Notes: a model not told the origin generated them from the sequence alone. 64,000 bases of DNA from Algoriphagus zhangzhouensis (GCF_900148515.1 NZ_FRXN01000002.1:558001-622000); one strand, 5' to 3'. Positions 1 through 9,051 are shown, counted from the stretch's first letter. Numbers and translations are program-made.

Positions 1-284
1 ATATCTCCAGCTGCTTCTATCGCATCAAATGCTCCTATCAATGCCAAAAGCGAATTCATAAAGGAGATCACCAATCCAAGTAAAGCCGCATGTTGAATCA
101 ACTTTTTGTTCTTCGAAAATTCTGCCTCAGGCCCTGCTAAGCCAGTAAATGCTTTGAATGAAAAAAAAATTGCAACTAATAGACACAGTAGGACTAAGGT
201 CATTCCGAGTGTGCCTCCATCTTGGAATCGGTCGATTATATTAAATCCCAAAACCAAGCTCCAGCTAATAGAAAGTACGTTCAT
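1..284 (-). CDS. MotA/TolQ/ExbB proton channel family protein (partial, N-terminus only)
   Basis: The first 94 codons of a minus-strand gene run off the left edge of the window, starting at the ATG at 284. The visible part has a hydrophobic segment at about residues 30-45 preceded by a D-R-F-Q-D-G-G-T-L-G-M stretch. A second hydrophobic segment at about 70-90 is followed by G-A-F-D-A-I-E-A-A-G-D. This arrangement resembles ExbB/TolQ-like inner-membrane proteins of Bacteroidota, which couple the proton gradient to outer-membrane transport. The family call is from remembered pattern only, and the diagnostic C-terminal channel helices lie outside the window. A generic small membrane protein remains possible. 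Confidence 0.5.
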   Translation of the reverse strand, partial: MNVLSISWSLVLGFNIIDRFQDGGTLGMTLVLLCLLVAIFFSFKAFTGLAGPEAEFSKNKKLIQHAALLGLVISFMNSLLALIGAFDAIEAAGD

Positions 285-496
285 TTGATTTGTTGTTTTG
301 TTGATGGGACAATAGTACCCATATCCAAAAGCCCATATTAATTAATGCGACCAATGACCTTTGTGGGATTAGTTTCTACCAAATTTATCCGAAAATTGGG
401 AAAGAGAGCCTTCTGAATGCAATCAGTCCTGCTAAAACAGTCATCTATCGCAATTTTTTTGGAAAAAGGAATTTTTCAAAGACCTTGTCCCATTCA

Positions 497-1588
497 ATGA
501 AGAATCGAAAGTTCGTATTTAAACAAGTGGGCAAAGAACTAGGAAAGCAAATTGGTATTGCTGCTGGTTCTCTTTTGTTTTTTGCTTTTTACTTCGGTAT
601 CACCCTCTCCAATTTGGGCCCCGCCTTTACGTTTGGATTCTTTTTGCTACCAGTCACTATGGGAATGGTCAATGTCTTTAGCTTTCATCTGATCCCAGAG
701 TACTTATTTAAACAGAGGTACGGACTTTTCGCACTTTACACCATTTATTCTCTGGTAATCTCCATATTTCTCATCGGACTTTCTTCCTTTTATGGGGTGC
801 TTTTTATCAATACGCTGGATCTTTTGGGAGGAGAATTCCTATTGACCAAAAACCTATATTTGATCATTATCGCGGTCTACATCGTGGTCTTAATGACCTC
901 CGTATTTGCTGCCTATCAGGAAAATATCAAAACCCAAATTCGAAATCAGGAACTTCAATACACTTTAATCAATGGGCAACTGCAATTGAAGCAGGAGGAA
1001 CTTTCCTATCTGAAGATGCAGATCCATCCGCACTTTCTTTTCAATACTCTGAATACGATTTATGGATCTGCCATTGCAAAAAGTAGTCAGACCCCAGAAC
1101 TGATTTTGAAGCTATCTAACCTGCTGGATTACATCCTATACCAAACCAAAAAAAGCATGGTTCCATTGGCCGAAGAAATAGCGCATTTGGAAGATTATTT
1201 GGCTTTGGAAAAGATGAGACATGGATCCAGAATTAAGGTAAAAACCGATTTCCCTGAGAAAACGGATCATTTGATGATCGCTCCGATGCTCTTCCTCCCA
1301 TTGGTCGAAAATTGTTTCAAACACGGGAAATTCGACGAAAAAGACCCATTTCTGGTATTAAAAATAGAAGTACAAAACGATCAAATTGAGTTCCGCTCCA
1401 AAAATAAAATGGATGAATCCCAGGCAAAAGTCAACTTGGAATCATCTGGAATAGGTCTTCAAAATATCGCCAAAAGACTTAAACTCCTTTACCCAAAAAA
1501 GCATCAGTTCATCATCAATAAATCCGCTGATTTCTTTGAGGTCATTCTCAAACTTGAATCCTTTACTCCAAATCCTGTTTCTGTATGA
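497..1588 (+). CDS. LytS-type sensor histidine kinase (His_kinase family)
   Basis: Membrane histidine kinase that should phosphorylate the LytTR regulator encoded next. About four hydrophobic segments occupy residues 20-140, followed by a short coiled coil and the His_kinase motif H-P-H-F-L-F-N (about residues 177-183), with His177 the probable phosphoacceptor. An N-box (L-V-E-N-C-F-K-H-G) and a C-terminal glycine motif (SSGIGLQN) mark the ATPase domain. There is no separate extracellular sensory domain, so the signal is probably sensed in the membrane. I chose ATG 497 over the in-frame TTG at 485. The stop overlaps the next gene by 4 nt (ATGA), which implies translational coupling. Confidence 0.9.
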   Translation: MKNRKFVFKQVGKELGKQIGIAAGSLLFFAFYFGITLSNLGPAFTFGFFLLPVTMGMVNVFSFHLIPEYLFKQRYGLFALYTIYSLVISIFLIGLSSFYGVLFINTLDLLGGEFLLTKNLYLIIIAVYIVVLMTSVFAAYQENIKTQIRNQELQYTLINGQLQLKQEELSYLKMQIHPHFLFNTLNTIYGSAIAKSSQTPELILKLSNLLDYILYQTKKSMVPLAEEIAHLEDYLALEKMRHGSRIKVKTDFPEKTDHLMIAPMLFLPLVENCFKHGKFDEKDPFLVLKIEVQNDQIEFRSKNKMDESQAKVNLESSGIGLQNIAKRLKLLYPKKHQFIINKSADFFEVILKLESFTPNPVSV

Positions 1589-2274
1589 ATTGCCTAATCG
1601 TAGATGACGAACCCATCGCTCAGGATATTTTAAAGGAATTTGTATCCAAAGTGGATTTCCTTAATCTCACTGGAGTTTGCAGTAATGCCCATGATGCTTT
1701 CAGTGAGGTTCAAAAAAATCAAATTGATTTAGTCTTTTTAGATATCAATATGCCGGGGATTGATGGGATAGCCTTGGCCAAGATCCTGCCCAAAGATGTT
1801 CAGGTCATTTTTACGACAGCATATCGAGAATTCGCTGTAGAAGGCTTCAATCTGGAAGCAACTGATTACTTGTTGAAACCGATACCTTTCGAGCGCTTTC
1901 TAAAGGCAGTGAACAAATTCCGAGAATCAAAAAGCATTTCAAATCCAATTGCCGAAAGGCCAGACTTTATTTTCGTTCGTCAGGATAGGAAAATGGAGAA
2001 AATCGGGATTCAAGAAATCCTATTCGTTGAAAGTTATGCTGATTATATAAAAATTCATCTTCCAGACAGGGTCTCAATTGTAAGAGAAAGTATCAGTAAT
2101 TTTGAAAAGAAGCTCCCAGAAAAACAGTTTATCCGCTTTCACCGATCCTATATTGGAAATATTTCAAAAATTGATTCCTACACCAACGAATACTTGGAAA
2201 TCGGAGGAAAAGCCTTGACGATCAGTAGATCCTTTAAAAAGGAAGTATTAGAAAAACTTTCAGAATTTGAATAA
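1585..2274 (+). CDS. LytTR family response regulator
   Basis: Response regulator partner of the overlapping LytS-type kinase. The receiver domain (residues 1-120) has the acidic pair D7-D8, phosphoacceptor Asp53 in V-F-L-D-I-N-M-P, and the conserved lysine in L-L-K-P. The C-terminal half (about 130-228) is a LytTR DNA-binding domain with F-V-E-S-Y-A-D-Y and R-F-H-R-S-Y-I-G-N motifs. LytTR proteins bind direct repeats in promoters, and the target here is unknown. The gene ends head-on against the acetyltransferase, with the two stop codons directly adjacent (2274/2275) and no terminator between them. Confidence 0.93.
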   Translation: MNCLIVDDEPIAQDILKEFVSKVDFLNLTGVCSNAHDAFSEVQKNQIDLVFLDINMPGIDGIALAKILPKDVQVIFTTAYREFAVEGFNLEATDYLLKPIPFERFLKAVNKFRESKSISNPIAERPDFIFVRQDRKMEKIGIQEILFVESYADYIKIHLPDRVSIVRESISNFEKKLPEKQFIRFHRSYIGNISKIDSYTNEYLEIGGKALTISRSFKKEVLEKLSEFE

Positions 2275-2898
2275 TTAAAGTTCCATTTTGTCAAAATCTG
2301 AATCTGTAAGATTTTGGACATTCCGAGTGATTTTTTCGATATCCCAATCCCACCATCTCAAATCCAAAAGCTTTTTGATTTTATCATCAGAAAATCGCTT
2401 TTTGATCTCCTGTGCAGGATTCCCACCTACTATAGAATAGGGAGCGACATCTTTGACAACAGTGGAATTTGAGGCGATAATTGATCCGTCGCCAATCTTC
2501 ACTCCACCCATGATTGTAGCATTGAATCCTATCCAGACATCATTCCCAATTTCCAAGTCTCCTTTTTGTGGATAGGTCTTTCCTTCCATAGCTTTTTCCC
2601 AACCATTTCCAAAAATCGCAAAGGGGTAGGTAGACACAGCCTGAGTTAAATGATTAGCTCCATTCATGATAAATTTGACATCAGAAGCAATCATGCAAAA
2701 CTTTCCGATGATGAGTTTGTCTCCAATGAAGTCAAAATGATACTTGACGTTCTTTTCGAAGTTTTCTACATTTTCAAAATCATCATAGTAGGTGAAATCC
2801 CCGACAATAATATTTGGATTGGTGATGATGTTTTTCAAAAAGCAAAGCCGATCGTAATGCTCGAGAGGAAATTTCTTGTTCGGGTCTGGTCCTATCAT
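2275..2898 (-). CDS. Vat/CatB-type xenobiotic acetyltransferase (left-handed beta-helix)
   Basis: Hexapeptide-repeat O-acetyltransferase of 207 aa. It has the order seen in the xenobiotic acetyltransferase family: an N-terminal G-D-F-T-Y-Y-D-D element, a loop with the probable catalytic His83 (N-G-A-N-H), repeated I-G hexapeptides (about 115-150), then G-G-N-P-A and a tryptophan-rich C-terminal helix. Family members (CatB, VatA-type) transfer acetyl from acetyl-CoA to chloramphenicol or streptogramin A, but many chromosomal relatives have other, unknown acceptors. No mobile element flanks it and its base composition is like its neighbours, so this looks like a resident gene. The real substrate cannot be told from sequence. 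Confidence 0.85.
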   Translation of the reverse strand: MIGPDPNKKFPLEHYDRLCFLKNIITNPNIIVGDFTYYDDFENVENFEKNVKYHFDFIGDKLIIGKFCMIASDVKFIMNGANHLTQAVSTYPFAIFGNGWEKAMEGKTYPQKGDLEIGNDVWIGFNATIMGGVKIGDGSIIASNSTVVKDVAPYSIVGGNPAQEIKKRFSDDKIKKLLDLRWWDWDIEKITRNVQNLTDSDFDKMEL

Positions 2899-2931
2899 AT
2901 TTCTTTCTAAAAATTGAAACTAGTAAGATAA

Positions 2932-2965
2932 AAAAAGGTCTTCAGTTTAGACTAAAGACCTTTTT
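2932..2965 (-). terminator. Rho-independent terminator of the M28 peptidase gene
   Basis: An 11-bp stem (aaaaaggtctt / aagaccttttt) with a 12-nt loop lies 6 nt past the stop of the minus-strand peptidase. The minus strand has a U-rich 3' side. Confidence 0.85.
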
Positions 2966-2970
2966 CGTAT

Positions 2971-4209
2971 TTAAAATTTGATTTTCGTTTCTATGAGCTT
3001 CCCATCACGCTCATAGGCAACCTGCGCTTCATCACCTTTTTGGAAGGCGCTCAATGCTCTCATATAGCTCATCATATCATAGATGGTTGAATCCCCCAGT
3101 TGAACCACTACATCTCCTTTTTCCAAGCCGGCCAATTTTGCGGGCTTATCTTCGGAAACACCATCGATTCTCATCCCTTTACCATCAAAAAGATAATCTG
3201 GAACTACCCCAAGAGAAACTGTGAAACGAGGAGAATCCCCTGAATCGTCTTTGGTTTTAGTAAAGGCCAATTTTGACTCAGAATCCAATTGATCCACCAA
3301 TCGATCGATGTATCGAACCACCTTCAAAAGACCTTCATAATTGATTTTAAAGGCATCATCACTTGGCTTGTGATAATCCTCATGCTGACCGGTGAAGAAA
3401 TGAAGTACAGGTAAATCCTGTAGATAAAAAGAAGTATGGTCGGAAGGCCCAACTCCAGATTCAGAAGTCACCAATTTCAAACTGTCAGAATTGACCAAAT
3501 CCAATGCGGGAACAAAACTTGGACTAGTTCCTACGCCATTGATCGCCAAGGTATTTTCCTCATTCAATCGACCTACCATGTCCATATTGATCATATAATC
3601 CACCTTCTCAAGGTCGATGGTCGGATTTTTTACGAAGTAATTAGAGCCCCAAAGTCCATTTTCCTCACCAGAGAAAGCAATGAAAAGAAAGTCATAAGGA
3701 TGCTCTTCAGAATTCAGAATCTCTGCCAAAGCAACCAAAGCTGCAGTTCCAGAAGCATTGTCATCCGCACCATTATGAATTGCAGAATCTCCTCTATGCA
3801 AAGAGCCGGAACCTCCCATGCCCAAGTGATCAAAATGAGCTCCAATCACAATGATTTCATCGGAGACATTATCAATATAACCGACCACATTTCTACCAGT
3901 TACTCCTTCACCATCTGTTCCGATCACCGCTTCCTCATGTGGATTGGTCGGTTTGGAAACAGTAAATTCCTGGAAAAAACCATCTGTGCCTTTCGGAGTC
4001 AAACCGATTTTTTGAAATCTTTCTGCCAAATATTTAGCTGCTTTTTCCTCACCATCTGTTCCTATAGATCTTCCTTCCAAATTATCGGAGGCTAGGAAAT
4101 ACACATCCGTTTTGAGGTCGGCTAAAAGACTCGTGTCAGAAGGAGCTTTATTACATGAAACTGCTGCCAATAACAGAATGGCAGAAAAATAGAGGTGGTG
4201 GATTTTCAT
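2971..4209 (-). CDS. M28 family zinc aminopeptidase with C-terminal PDZ domain (lipoprotein)
   Basis: Secreted, lipid-anchored metallopeptidase. The ATG at 4209 begins a lipoprotein signal peptide with lipobox L-A-A-V-S-C (Cys19); an upstream ATG at 4260 would bury the signal peptide and was rejected. The M28 core carries the two-zinc ligand set in order: A-H-F-D-H (His125), G-A-D-D-N, S-G-E-E-N (Glu182-183), N-M-D-M-V-G (Asp210) and S-D-H-T-S-F. Residues from about 320 to the end form a PDZ domain, common in Bacteroidota M28 proteins. It probably trims peptides at the cell surface or periplasm. It is divergent from the TolB-like lipoprotein gene. Confidence 0.93.
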   Translation of the reverse strand: MKIHHLYFSAILLLAAVSCNKAPSDTSLLADLKTDVYFLASDNLEGRSIGTDGEEKAAKYLAERFQKIGLTPKGTDGFFQEFTVSKPTNPHEEAVIGTDGEGVTGRNVVGYIDNVSDEIIVIGAHFDHLGMGGSGSLHRGDSAIHNGADDNASGTAALVALAEILNSEEHPYDFLFIAFSGEENGLWGSNYFVKNPTIDLEKVDYMINMDMVGRLNEENTLAINGVGTSPSFVPALDLVNSDSLKLVTSESGVGPSDHTSFYLQDLPVLHFFTGQHEDYHKPSDDAFKINYEGLLKVVRYIDRLVDQLDSESKLAFTKTKDDSGDSPRFTVSLGVVPDYLFDGKGMRIDGVSEDKPAKLAGLEKGDVVVQLGDSTIYDMMSYMRALSAFQKGDEAQVAYERDGKLIETKIKF

Positions 4210-4281
4210 ATCTTTCTTTGGTTTAGACCAAAGATAATAATTGGTATCTTCGGCCTGCAATAATTTAAACTCGAATTACTC

Positions 4282-5394
4282 ATGAGAATAAAATTACTGG
4301 CCTTGGTAGCATTGGCATTTGCCTGTGGACCAAAAGCAGTAGAAACTACTGAAGAAATCACCACTTCCACCCACACAGCTTTAGATTCTCTACTTCTTTC
4401 AGAAAACGAGATGAAATTTCTGAAAAACGTCAAGCAATTGACTTTTGGAGGAAATAATGCCGAGGCCTATTGGTCATTTGATGATAGTAAATTGGTATTC
4501 CAATCCGATTATGCCGAGTGGGGAAATGAGTGCGATCAAATTTTTTATACCAATTGGCAAACTGACGACCTGAAAAACAACGCACCTCAAAGACTTTCAA
4601 CTGGCTTAGGAAGAACGACCTGTTCTTATTTCCTACCAGGTAATGAAACCATTGTCTATGCTTCTACCCATTTGGGAGGAGATGCTTGCCCACCTGTACC
4701 AGAAAGGCGAACCGATGGAAAATACGTTTGGCCGATTTATGATAGCTATGACATATTCACAGCAGACTTGGATGGAAATATCATCAGCCAGCTGACTGAC
4801 GATCCGGGTTATGACGGAGAAGCGACTGTTTCTCCAAAAGGTGACAAAATTGTCTTCACTTCTATGAGAACGGGGGATTTGGAACTTTACACGATGAATA
4901 TTGATGGCTCAGACATCAAGCAAATCACTTCAGATTTGGGTTATGACGGTGGTGCATTTTTCTCCCCTGATGGAAACAAACTAATCTGGAGAGCATCTAG
5001 ACCTCAAACCGAAGAGGAGATTGCCGAATACAAAGAGTTGCTTGCCGAAGGATTGGTAAAACCAACAGAAATGGAGCTTTACGTTGCCAATGCAGATGGA
5101 TCTGATATCCAAAAAATCACTGATTTGGGTCAGGCAAACTGGGCTCCATTCTTCCATCCATCAGGAGATAAAATCATTTTCGCTTCCAACCACCATACTG
5201 AAAGAGGCTTTCCTTTCAACCTATATATGATCAATTTGGATGGAACGGGTTTGGTTAGAATCACAGAAAACGACACTTTCGATGCCTTCCCAGTTTTCTC
5301 CAATAATGGTAAATATTTGGTTTTCTCCTCCAACCGAAACAATGGTGGAACCCGAGACACCAATCTATTTGTCGCCGAATGGATCGGAGATTAA
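4282..5394 (+). CDS. TolB-like beta-propeller lipoprotein (PD40/WD40-like repeats)
   Basis: Predicted lipoprotein of 370 aa with a short signal peptide and lipobox L-A-F-A-C-G (Cys15). The mature part contains repeated PD40-type blades (for example F-S-P-D-G-N-K-L-I-W, V-S-P-K-G-D-K-I-V-F, F-H-P-S-G-D-K-I-I-F), each followed by L-Y-T/V-M-N-I/A-D-G, which would build a six- or seven-bladed propeller like the C-terminal domain of TolB. Such proteins usually bind proteins or glycans in the periplasm, and no enzymatic residues are evident. It is divergently transcribed from the M28 peptidase, so the two surface proteins may share a regulatory region (4210-4281). The exact role is unknown. Confidence 0.85.
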   Translation: MRIKLLALVALAFACGPKAVETTEEITTSTHTALDSLLLSENEMKFLKNVKQLTFGGNNAEAYWSFDDSKLVFQSDYAEWGNECDQIFYTNWQTDDLKNNAPQRLSTGLGRTTCSYFLPGNETIVYASTHLGGDACPPVPERRTDGKYVWPIYDSYDIFTADLDGNIISQLTDDPGYDGEATVSPKGDKIVFTSMRTGDLELYTMNIDGSDIKQITSDLGYDGGAFFSPDGNKLIWRASRPQTEEEIAEYKELLAEGLVKPTEMELYVANADGSDIQKITDLGQANWAPFFHPSGDKIIFASNHHTERGFPFNLYMINLDGTGLVRITENDTFDAFPVFSNNGKYLVFSSNRNNGGTRDTNLFVAEWIGD

Positions 5395-5416
5395 TTGAAA
5401 ATCAACTCTTTGAATT

Positions 5417-5442
5417 AAAACCGCTTTTTGGCGGTTTTTTTT
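5417..5442 (+). terminator. Rho-independent terminator after the propeller lipoprotein
   Basis: An 8-bp stem aaaaccgc / gcggtttt with a 6-nt loop is followed by a T tract, 22 nt past the stop codon. Confidence 0.9.
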
Positions 5443-5495
5443 GTATCCATTCAATCCTTGTTTAACTTCTCCCCTAACTCAAACCTACTATTCTT

Positions 5496-6419
5496 ATGAA
5501 AATCTACAGAAGATTAATTTTTCCTCTTCTGGTAACTACCCTATTGGTGGCTGCCAAACTATATTTTCGAGGGGAATCACAAAATTGGGAAGGGATCCTT
5601 GGTTGGCTTCCACATATCAATACAGTGCTAATCATTACTGGATTCACCTGGTGCCTTTTGGTATTGACAGGGATTCTTAAAAGAGGTTTTTTGAAGCAAT
5701 TTGACATTGGAAAAGAAGACAACCTGAGGGCTAGGAAAGTCTATACCCAGCTAAACATTCTTCAAAAAATAGTCAATTTCGTCATCATCGTACTTGGTAT
5801 TGGCTTGATTCTAATTTCCTTTGAGGAGATAAGGAAAATTGGAGTGGGCGTTTTTGCCTCTGCTGGCTTGGCGGGTATCATCATCGGTTTCAGCGCACAA
5901 AAAGCAATCGGAACATTGGTAGCTGGGATTCAGATAGCCTTTGCACAGCCTTTTCGATTAGACGATGCCGTAGTAGTAGAAAATGAATGGGGATGGATCG
6001 AAGAAATCAACCTGACTTATGTCGTAGTAAGAATTTGGGATCAAAGAAGACTCGTCTTGCCAACTACTTATTTTTTGGAAAAACCATTTCAAAACTGGAC
6101 AAGAACCTCTGCTGATATCATCGGATCAGTATTTTTATATACTGATTATAGAGTTTCCTTTGATGCACTCAGAGAAGAATTGGATAGAATATTGGAAAAT
6201 ACTCCTCTTTGGGATAAGAAAGTGAAGGTTTTGCAGGTTACCGAAGCAAAGGAAAGGACCGTGGAAAGCCGAATCTTGGTTTCTGCCAAAAACTCTCCAA
6301 CTGCATGGGATTTGAGAGTGCATGTGAGAGAAAAAATGATAGAATACATTCAAAAGAATTTTCCAGAATCTCTCCCAAGAACTAGAATTGCTTTGGATCA
6401 AGAAGCCATAGAAAAATGA
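5496..6419 (+). CDS. MscS family small-conductance mechanosensitive channel
   Basis: Inner-membrane channel protein of 307 aa. Hydrophobic segments lie at about residues 8-22, 42-62 and 92-110. The pore helix TM3 region (about 115-150) has the small-residue pattern A-G-L-A-G-I-I-I-G-F-S-A-Q-K, followed by Q-P-F-R-L-D-D and the beta domain with W-D-Q-R-R-L-V-L-P-T-T. These are hallmarks of MscS channels, which open on membrane tension to release osmolytes during hypo-osmotic shock. It overlaps the downstream porin gene by 4 nt (ATGA), which links inner-membrane and outer-membrane channel expression. Confidence 0.93.
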   Translation: MKIYRRLIFPLLVTTLLVAAKLYFRGESQNWEGILGWLPHINTVLIITGFTWCLLVLTGILKRGFLKQFDIGKEDNLRARKVYTQLNILQKIVNFVIIVLGIGLILISFEEIRKIGVGVFASAGLAGIIIGFSAQKAIGTLVAGIQIAFAQPFRLDDAVVVENEWGWIEEINLTYVVVRIWDQRRLVLPTTYFLEKPFQNWTRTSADIIGSVFLYTDYRVSFDALREELDRILENTPLWDKKVKVLQVTEAKERTVESRILVSAKNSPTAWDLRVHVREKMIEYIQKNFPESLPRTRIALDQEAIEK

Positions 6420-7495
6420 AAAAACTAGCTTTCTGTTTTTTAGCATTGATTTGTATTCCCGCTTTTTCGCAGGAAAATGAACAGAAAGCGACTATTGAAT
6501 TGAGGGGCTTTTTGGATCTCTACTATGGCTCTGATAATAATGAGCAGGCAGGAGATCCAAAGCGATTGCCCTTTCTGTATAATCATGCGCGGCCTAATCG
6601 CTTTGCAGTCAATCTTGCCTTAATTACTTTCCAATTGGAAGCAGATCGGGTTCGCGCAAACTTGGGGTTGCAGCAGGGAACCTATGCACAGGATAATTAT
6701 GCTTCTGAGCCCAAAGCTCTTCGCTGGATCAATCAAGCAAATGTTGGCTATGCTCTCAACCCTGAAAAAACCATCTGGATTGATGCGGGCGTTTTGCCTT
6801 CACATATTGGATTTGAAAGTGCAGTTTCTACGGACAACTTGACACTTTCAAGATCTATTATTGCTGAAAACAGTCCTTATTTCGAAACAGGAGCACAATT
6901 AAGTTGGCAAAAGAGTCCAGAATGGTACTTTGCATTTTTGGTTCTGAATGGCTGGCAACGAGTTCAGTTTATCAAAGGAAAAAACAAGCCCTCTTTTGGG
7001 ACACAAGCTAAATTTACGCCTTCGGTAAAAACCACTTTCAATTGGTCTACTTTTTTGGGAACTGATCAGAGTAATGAAGCTGGAACCATGCTTTATTTCA
7101 GCAATCTCTATGGTGAATTTGATTTAGGAGAAAAATGGAAAGTAAAAGCTGCTTTGGACGCTGGAAAAAGGACCTTACCCGATGGATTTAATCCCAATTG
7201 GTGGGGATTTGCATTGATCACTCAATATCAATTTACTGAGAATTTTGCCTCTGCATTTCGAGTCGAGCATTACGATGATGAATTTCAAGCAATTGCAACC
7301 AGCTATTCGAATTTGGGTATAAAAGCCAGTGGATTATCTCTGAACGTGGATTACATTTTTGAAAATTTTGCGACCCTGAGAGTAGAAGGAAGATATTTGG
7401 AGGCCCCGGGAAGAGCTTATTTGGGATTTCAAGATGATCTAGCCAATTCAAATATGTTTTTTGTTCTGACTTCCTTGGCTTTCAACTTTGATTAA
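6416..7495 (+). CDS. Outer-membrane porin, BBP2/OmpL-like beta-barrel
   Basis: Exported protein of 359 aa with a clear signal peptide (M-K-K-L-A-F... cleaved after A-F-S-Q). The mature sequence is a chain of alternating amphipathic strands rich in aromatic residues, ending in a C-terminal strand with terminal F-N-F-D, as expected for an outer-membrane barrel. The opening E-L-R-G-F-L-D-L-Y-Y and the P-N-R-F-A-V-N-L motif match the putative beta-barrel porin-2 family. It probably forms a diffusion pore, with substrate unknown. It is translationally coupled to the MscS gene, and its stop overlaps the convergent photolyase stop by 4 nt. Confidence 0.8.
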   Translation: MKKLAFCFLALICIPAFSQENEQKATIELRGFLDLYYGSDNNEQAGDPKRLPFLYNHARPNRFAVNLALITFQLEADRVRANLGLQQGTYAQDNYASEPKALRWINQANVGYALNPEKTIWIDAGVLPSHIGFESAVSTDNLTLSRSIIAENSPYFETGAQLSWQKSPEWYFAFLVLNGWQRVQFIKGKNKPSFGTQAKFTPSVKTTFNWSTFLGTDQSNEAGTMLYFSNLYGEFDLGEKWKVKAALDAGKRTLPDGFNPNWWGFALITQYQFTENFASAFRVEHYDDEFQAIATSYSNLGIKASGLSLNVDYIFENFATLRVEGRYLEAPGRAYLGFQDDLANSNMFFVLTSLAFNFD

Positions 7496-9021
7496 AGCTC
7501 CTCGATCCGTTCTAGATATTCATCTGCCTGTTTCAAAATCTGGGCTTTATTTTTCATTCGATCCAGAGTTTTATAAGCCATTCCAATACGTGGATTTTTC
7601 TCCAAAAACTCTCGATTTCTATCATAGAAATGCCAATACAAACTATTGAAAGGGCATGCCTTATCTCCAGTTTTTTGATTGGAGCTATAGGCACAGTGTG
7701 TACAATAATTGCCCTGCTTTTTGATATAATTGGCGGACGACACATAGGGTTTGGTTCCCACAATTCCCCCATCAGCAAATTGGCTCATCCCTCGGGTATT
7801 GGTAATTTCTACCCATTCTATCGCATCAATATAAATCCCCAAATACCAAGCATCAACCTCGTCAGGATCGATTCCCGCCAATAAAGCAAAGTTTCCGATT
7901 ACCATTAACCTTTGAATATGGTGAGCGTAGGCCAAGTCCAAACTTTGATTAATGGACTGCGAAATACATTTCATTTTGGTCTTTCCTGTCCAAAACCATG
8001 AAGGTAATTTCCTGTCATGGCCAAAGAAATTCATCTTCGAAAATTCTGGCATTTTTGCCCAATAAATTCCCCGCATATATTCCCTCCAGCCAATAATCTG
8101 TCGGATAAATCCTTCTACCTGAGAAATAGAAATTTCATCTCTCATTTCATGCCAATGAGATTGCACTTTTCTCACCACTTCCATAGGAGAAATCATTTTT
8201 GTATTGAGAGCGAAACTCAGCCTGGAATGGAATAAAAAGGGATCCCAGGTAGTCAAAGCATCCTGATAATCTCCAAAATGAATCAGGAGATTTTCGCAAA
8301 AATGATCCAATAAGTCCAATGATTCAGTTCTGGAAATGGGCCAAGGGAAATTTTTTGGATCTACATTGCCAAAGGTCTCGATTTTCTGATCCTGAATCAT
8401 TTGATAGATATTACTCAAATCATGTTTGAATTCAAGATGCTTTCGAAGCAATCTCTTATCTGTCAGAGCAGATCGGTTATCGTGATCATAGTTCCATTTT
8501 CCTCCCTCCGGCTCTTTCCCATCCATTAAGATTTCAAATTTCTTTCTGATATCACGATAAAAAGACTCCATCAGGTAAGTCTTTTTCCCTTCAAAATATT
8601 GAGCTAAAAAGGAGCGTTCAGTAAGGAAATGCTCTGTGTCAAAAGGCTCACTATCTATGGAAATCAACTTACAAATATCTTTAAGCTGTTGGTCAAGCCT
8701 ATATTCATCAGGAAGCTGATATTCAAACTTCTCAATACCTTCCTTTTGGATAAGATTAGTAATAATTTGATCTAGTTTCTGGGGATTTTCTGGATCATCC
8801 AATTTGAAATATCTGACATGCCTACCCTCATTTTTTAGATGATCAGCAAAGCATCTCATAGCAGTAAAAAATGCCATCACTTTTTGAATATGATGCTTGA
8901 CATAGTCAGTTTCTTGTCTCATTTCTGCCATCAAATAAATGACATTTTCATTGGGAGACTCAAACCAAGAGTGAGTTGAATTCAGCTGATCACCTAAGAT
9001 TAATCTGAGAGTTTTGGGCAT
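7492..9021 (-). CDS. Cryptochrome/photolyase family protein, FeS-BCP type (PhrB-like)
   Basis: DNA photolyase-related protein of 509 aa. The Rossmann-like N-terminus (L-I-L-G-D-Q-L) is followed by the helical FAD-binding domain. Four cysteines at 352, 440, 443 and 456 sit two residues off the [4Fe-4S] ligands I recall for Agrobacterium PhrB, and A-H-H-I-Q-R-L-M (His367-His368) matches the (6-4)-repair histidines. Enzymes of this class use blue light, FAD and an FeS cluster to reverse (6-4) photoproducts, so that activity is the best inference. The gene is monocistronic, and its start is immediately followed by a terminator hairpin belonging to the upstream minus-strand unit. Confidence 0.93.
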   Translation of the reverse strand: MPKTLRLILGDQLNSTHSWFESPNENVIYLMAEMRQETDYVKHHIQKVMAFFTAMRCFADHLKNEGRHVRYFKLDDPENPQKLDQIITNLIQKEGIEKFEYQLPDEYRLDQQLKDICKLISIDSEPFDTEHFLTERSFLAQYFEGKKTYLMESFYRDIRKKFEILMDGKEPEGGKWNYDHDNRSALTDKRLLRKHLEFKHDLSNIYQMIQDQKIETFGNVDPKNFPWPISRTESLDLLDHFCENLLIHFGDYQDALTTWDPFLFHSRLSFALNTKMISPMEVVRKVQSHWHEMRDEISISQVEGFIRQIIGWREYMRGIYWAKMPEFSKMNFFGHDRKLPSWFWTGKTKMKCISQSINQSLDLAYAHHIQRLMVIGNFALLAGIDPDEVDAWYLGIYIDAIEWVEITNTRGMSQFADGGIVGTKPYVSSANYIKKQGNYCTHCAYSSNQKTGDKACPFNSLYWHFYDRNREFLEKNPRIGMAYKTLDRMKNKAQILKQADEYLERIEEL

Positions 9022-9023
9022 AA

Positions 9024-9051
9024 AAAAAGGCTTTAAGTATAAAGCCTTTTT
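9024..9051 (-). terminator. Terminator of the upstream PorP/SprB unit
   Basis: Stem aaaaaggcttt / aaagccttttt with a 6-nt loop. It sits between the PorP/SprF stop (9147) and the photolyase start, and its U tract is on the minus strand. Confidence 0.75.

Noticed and set aside
3436-4095. 219-aa plus-strand ORF
   Set aside because: It lies wholly opposite the M28 peptidase gene. It has no recognisable motif and an unusual residue mix rich in I, S, C and H, so it is a shadow.
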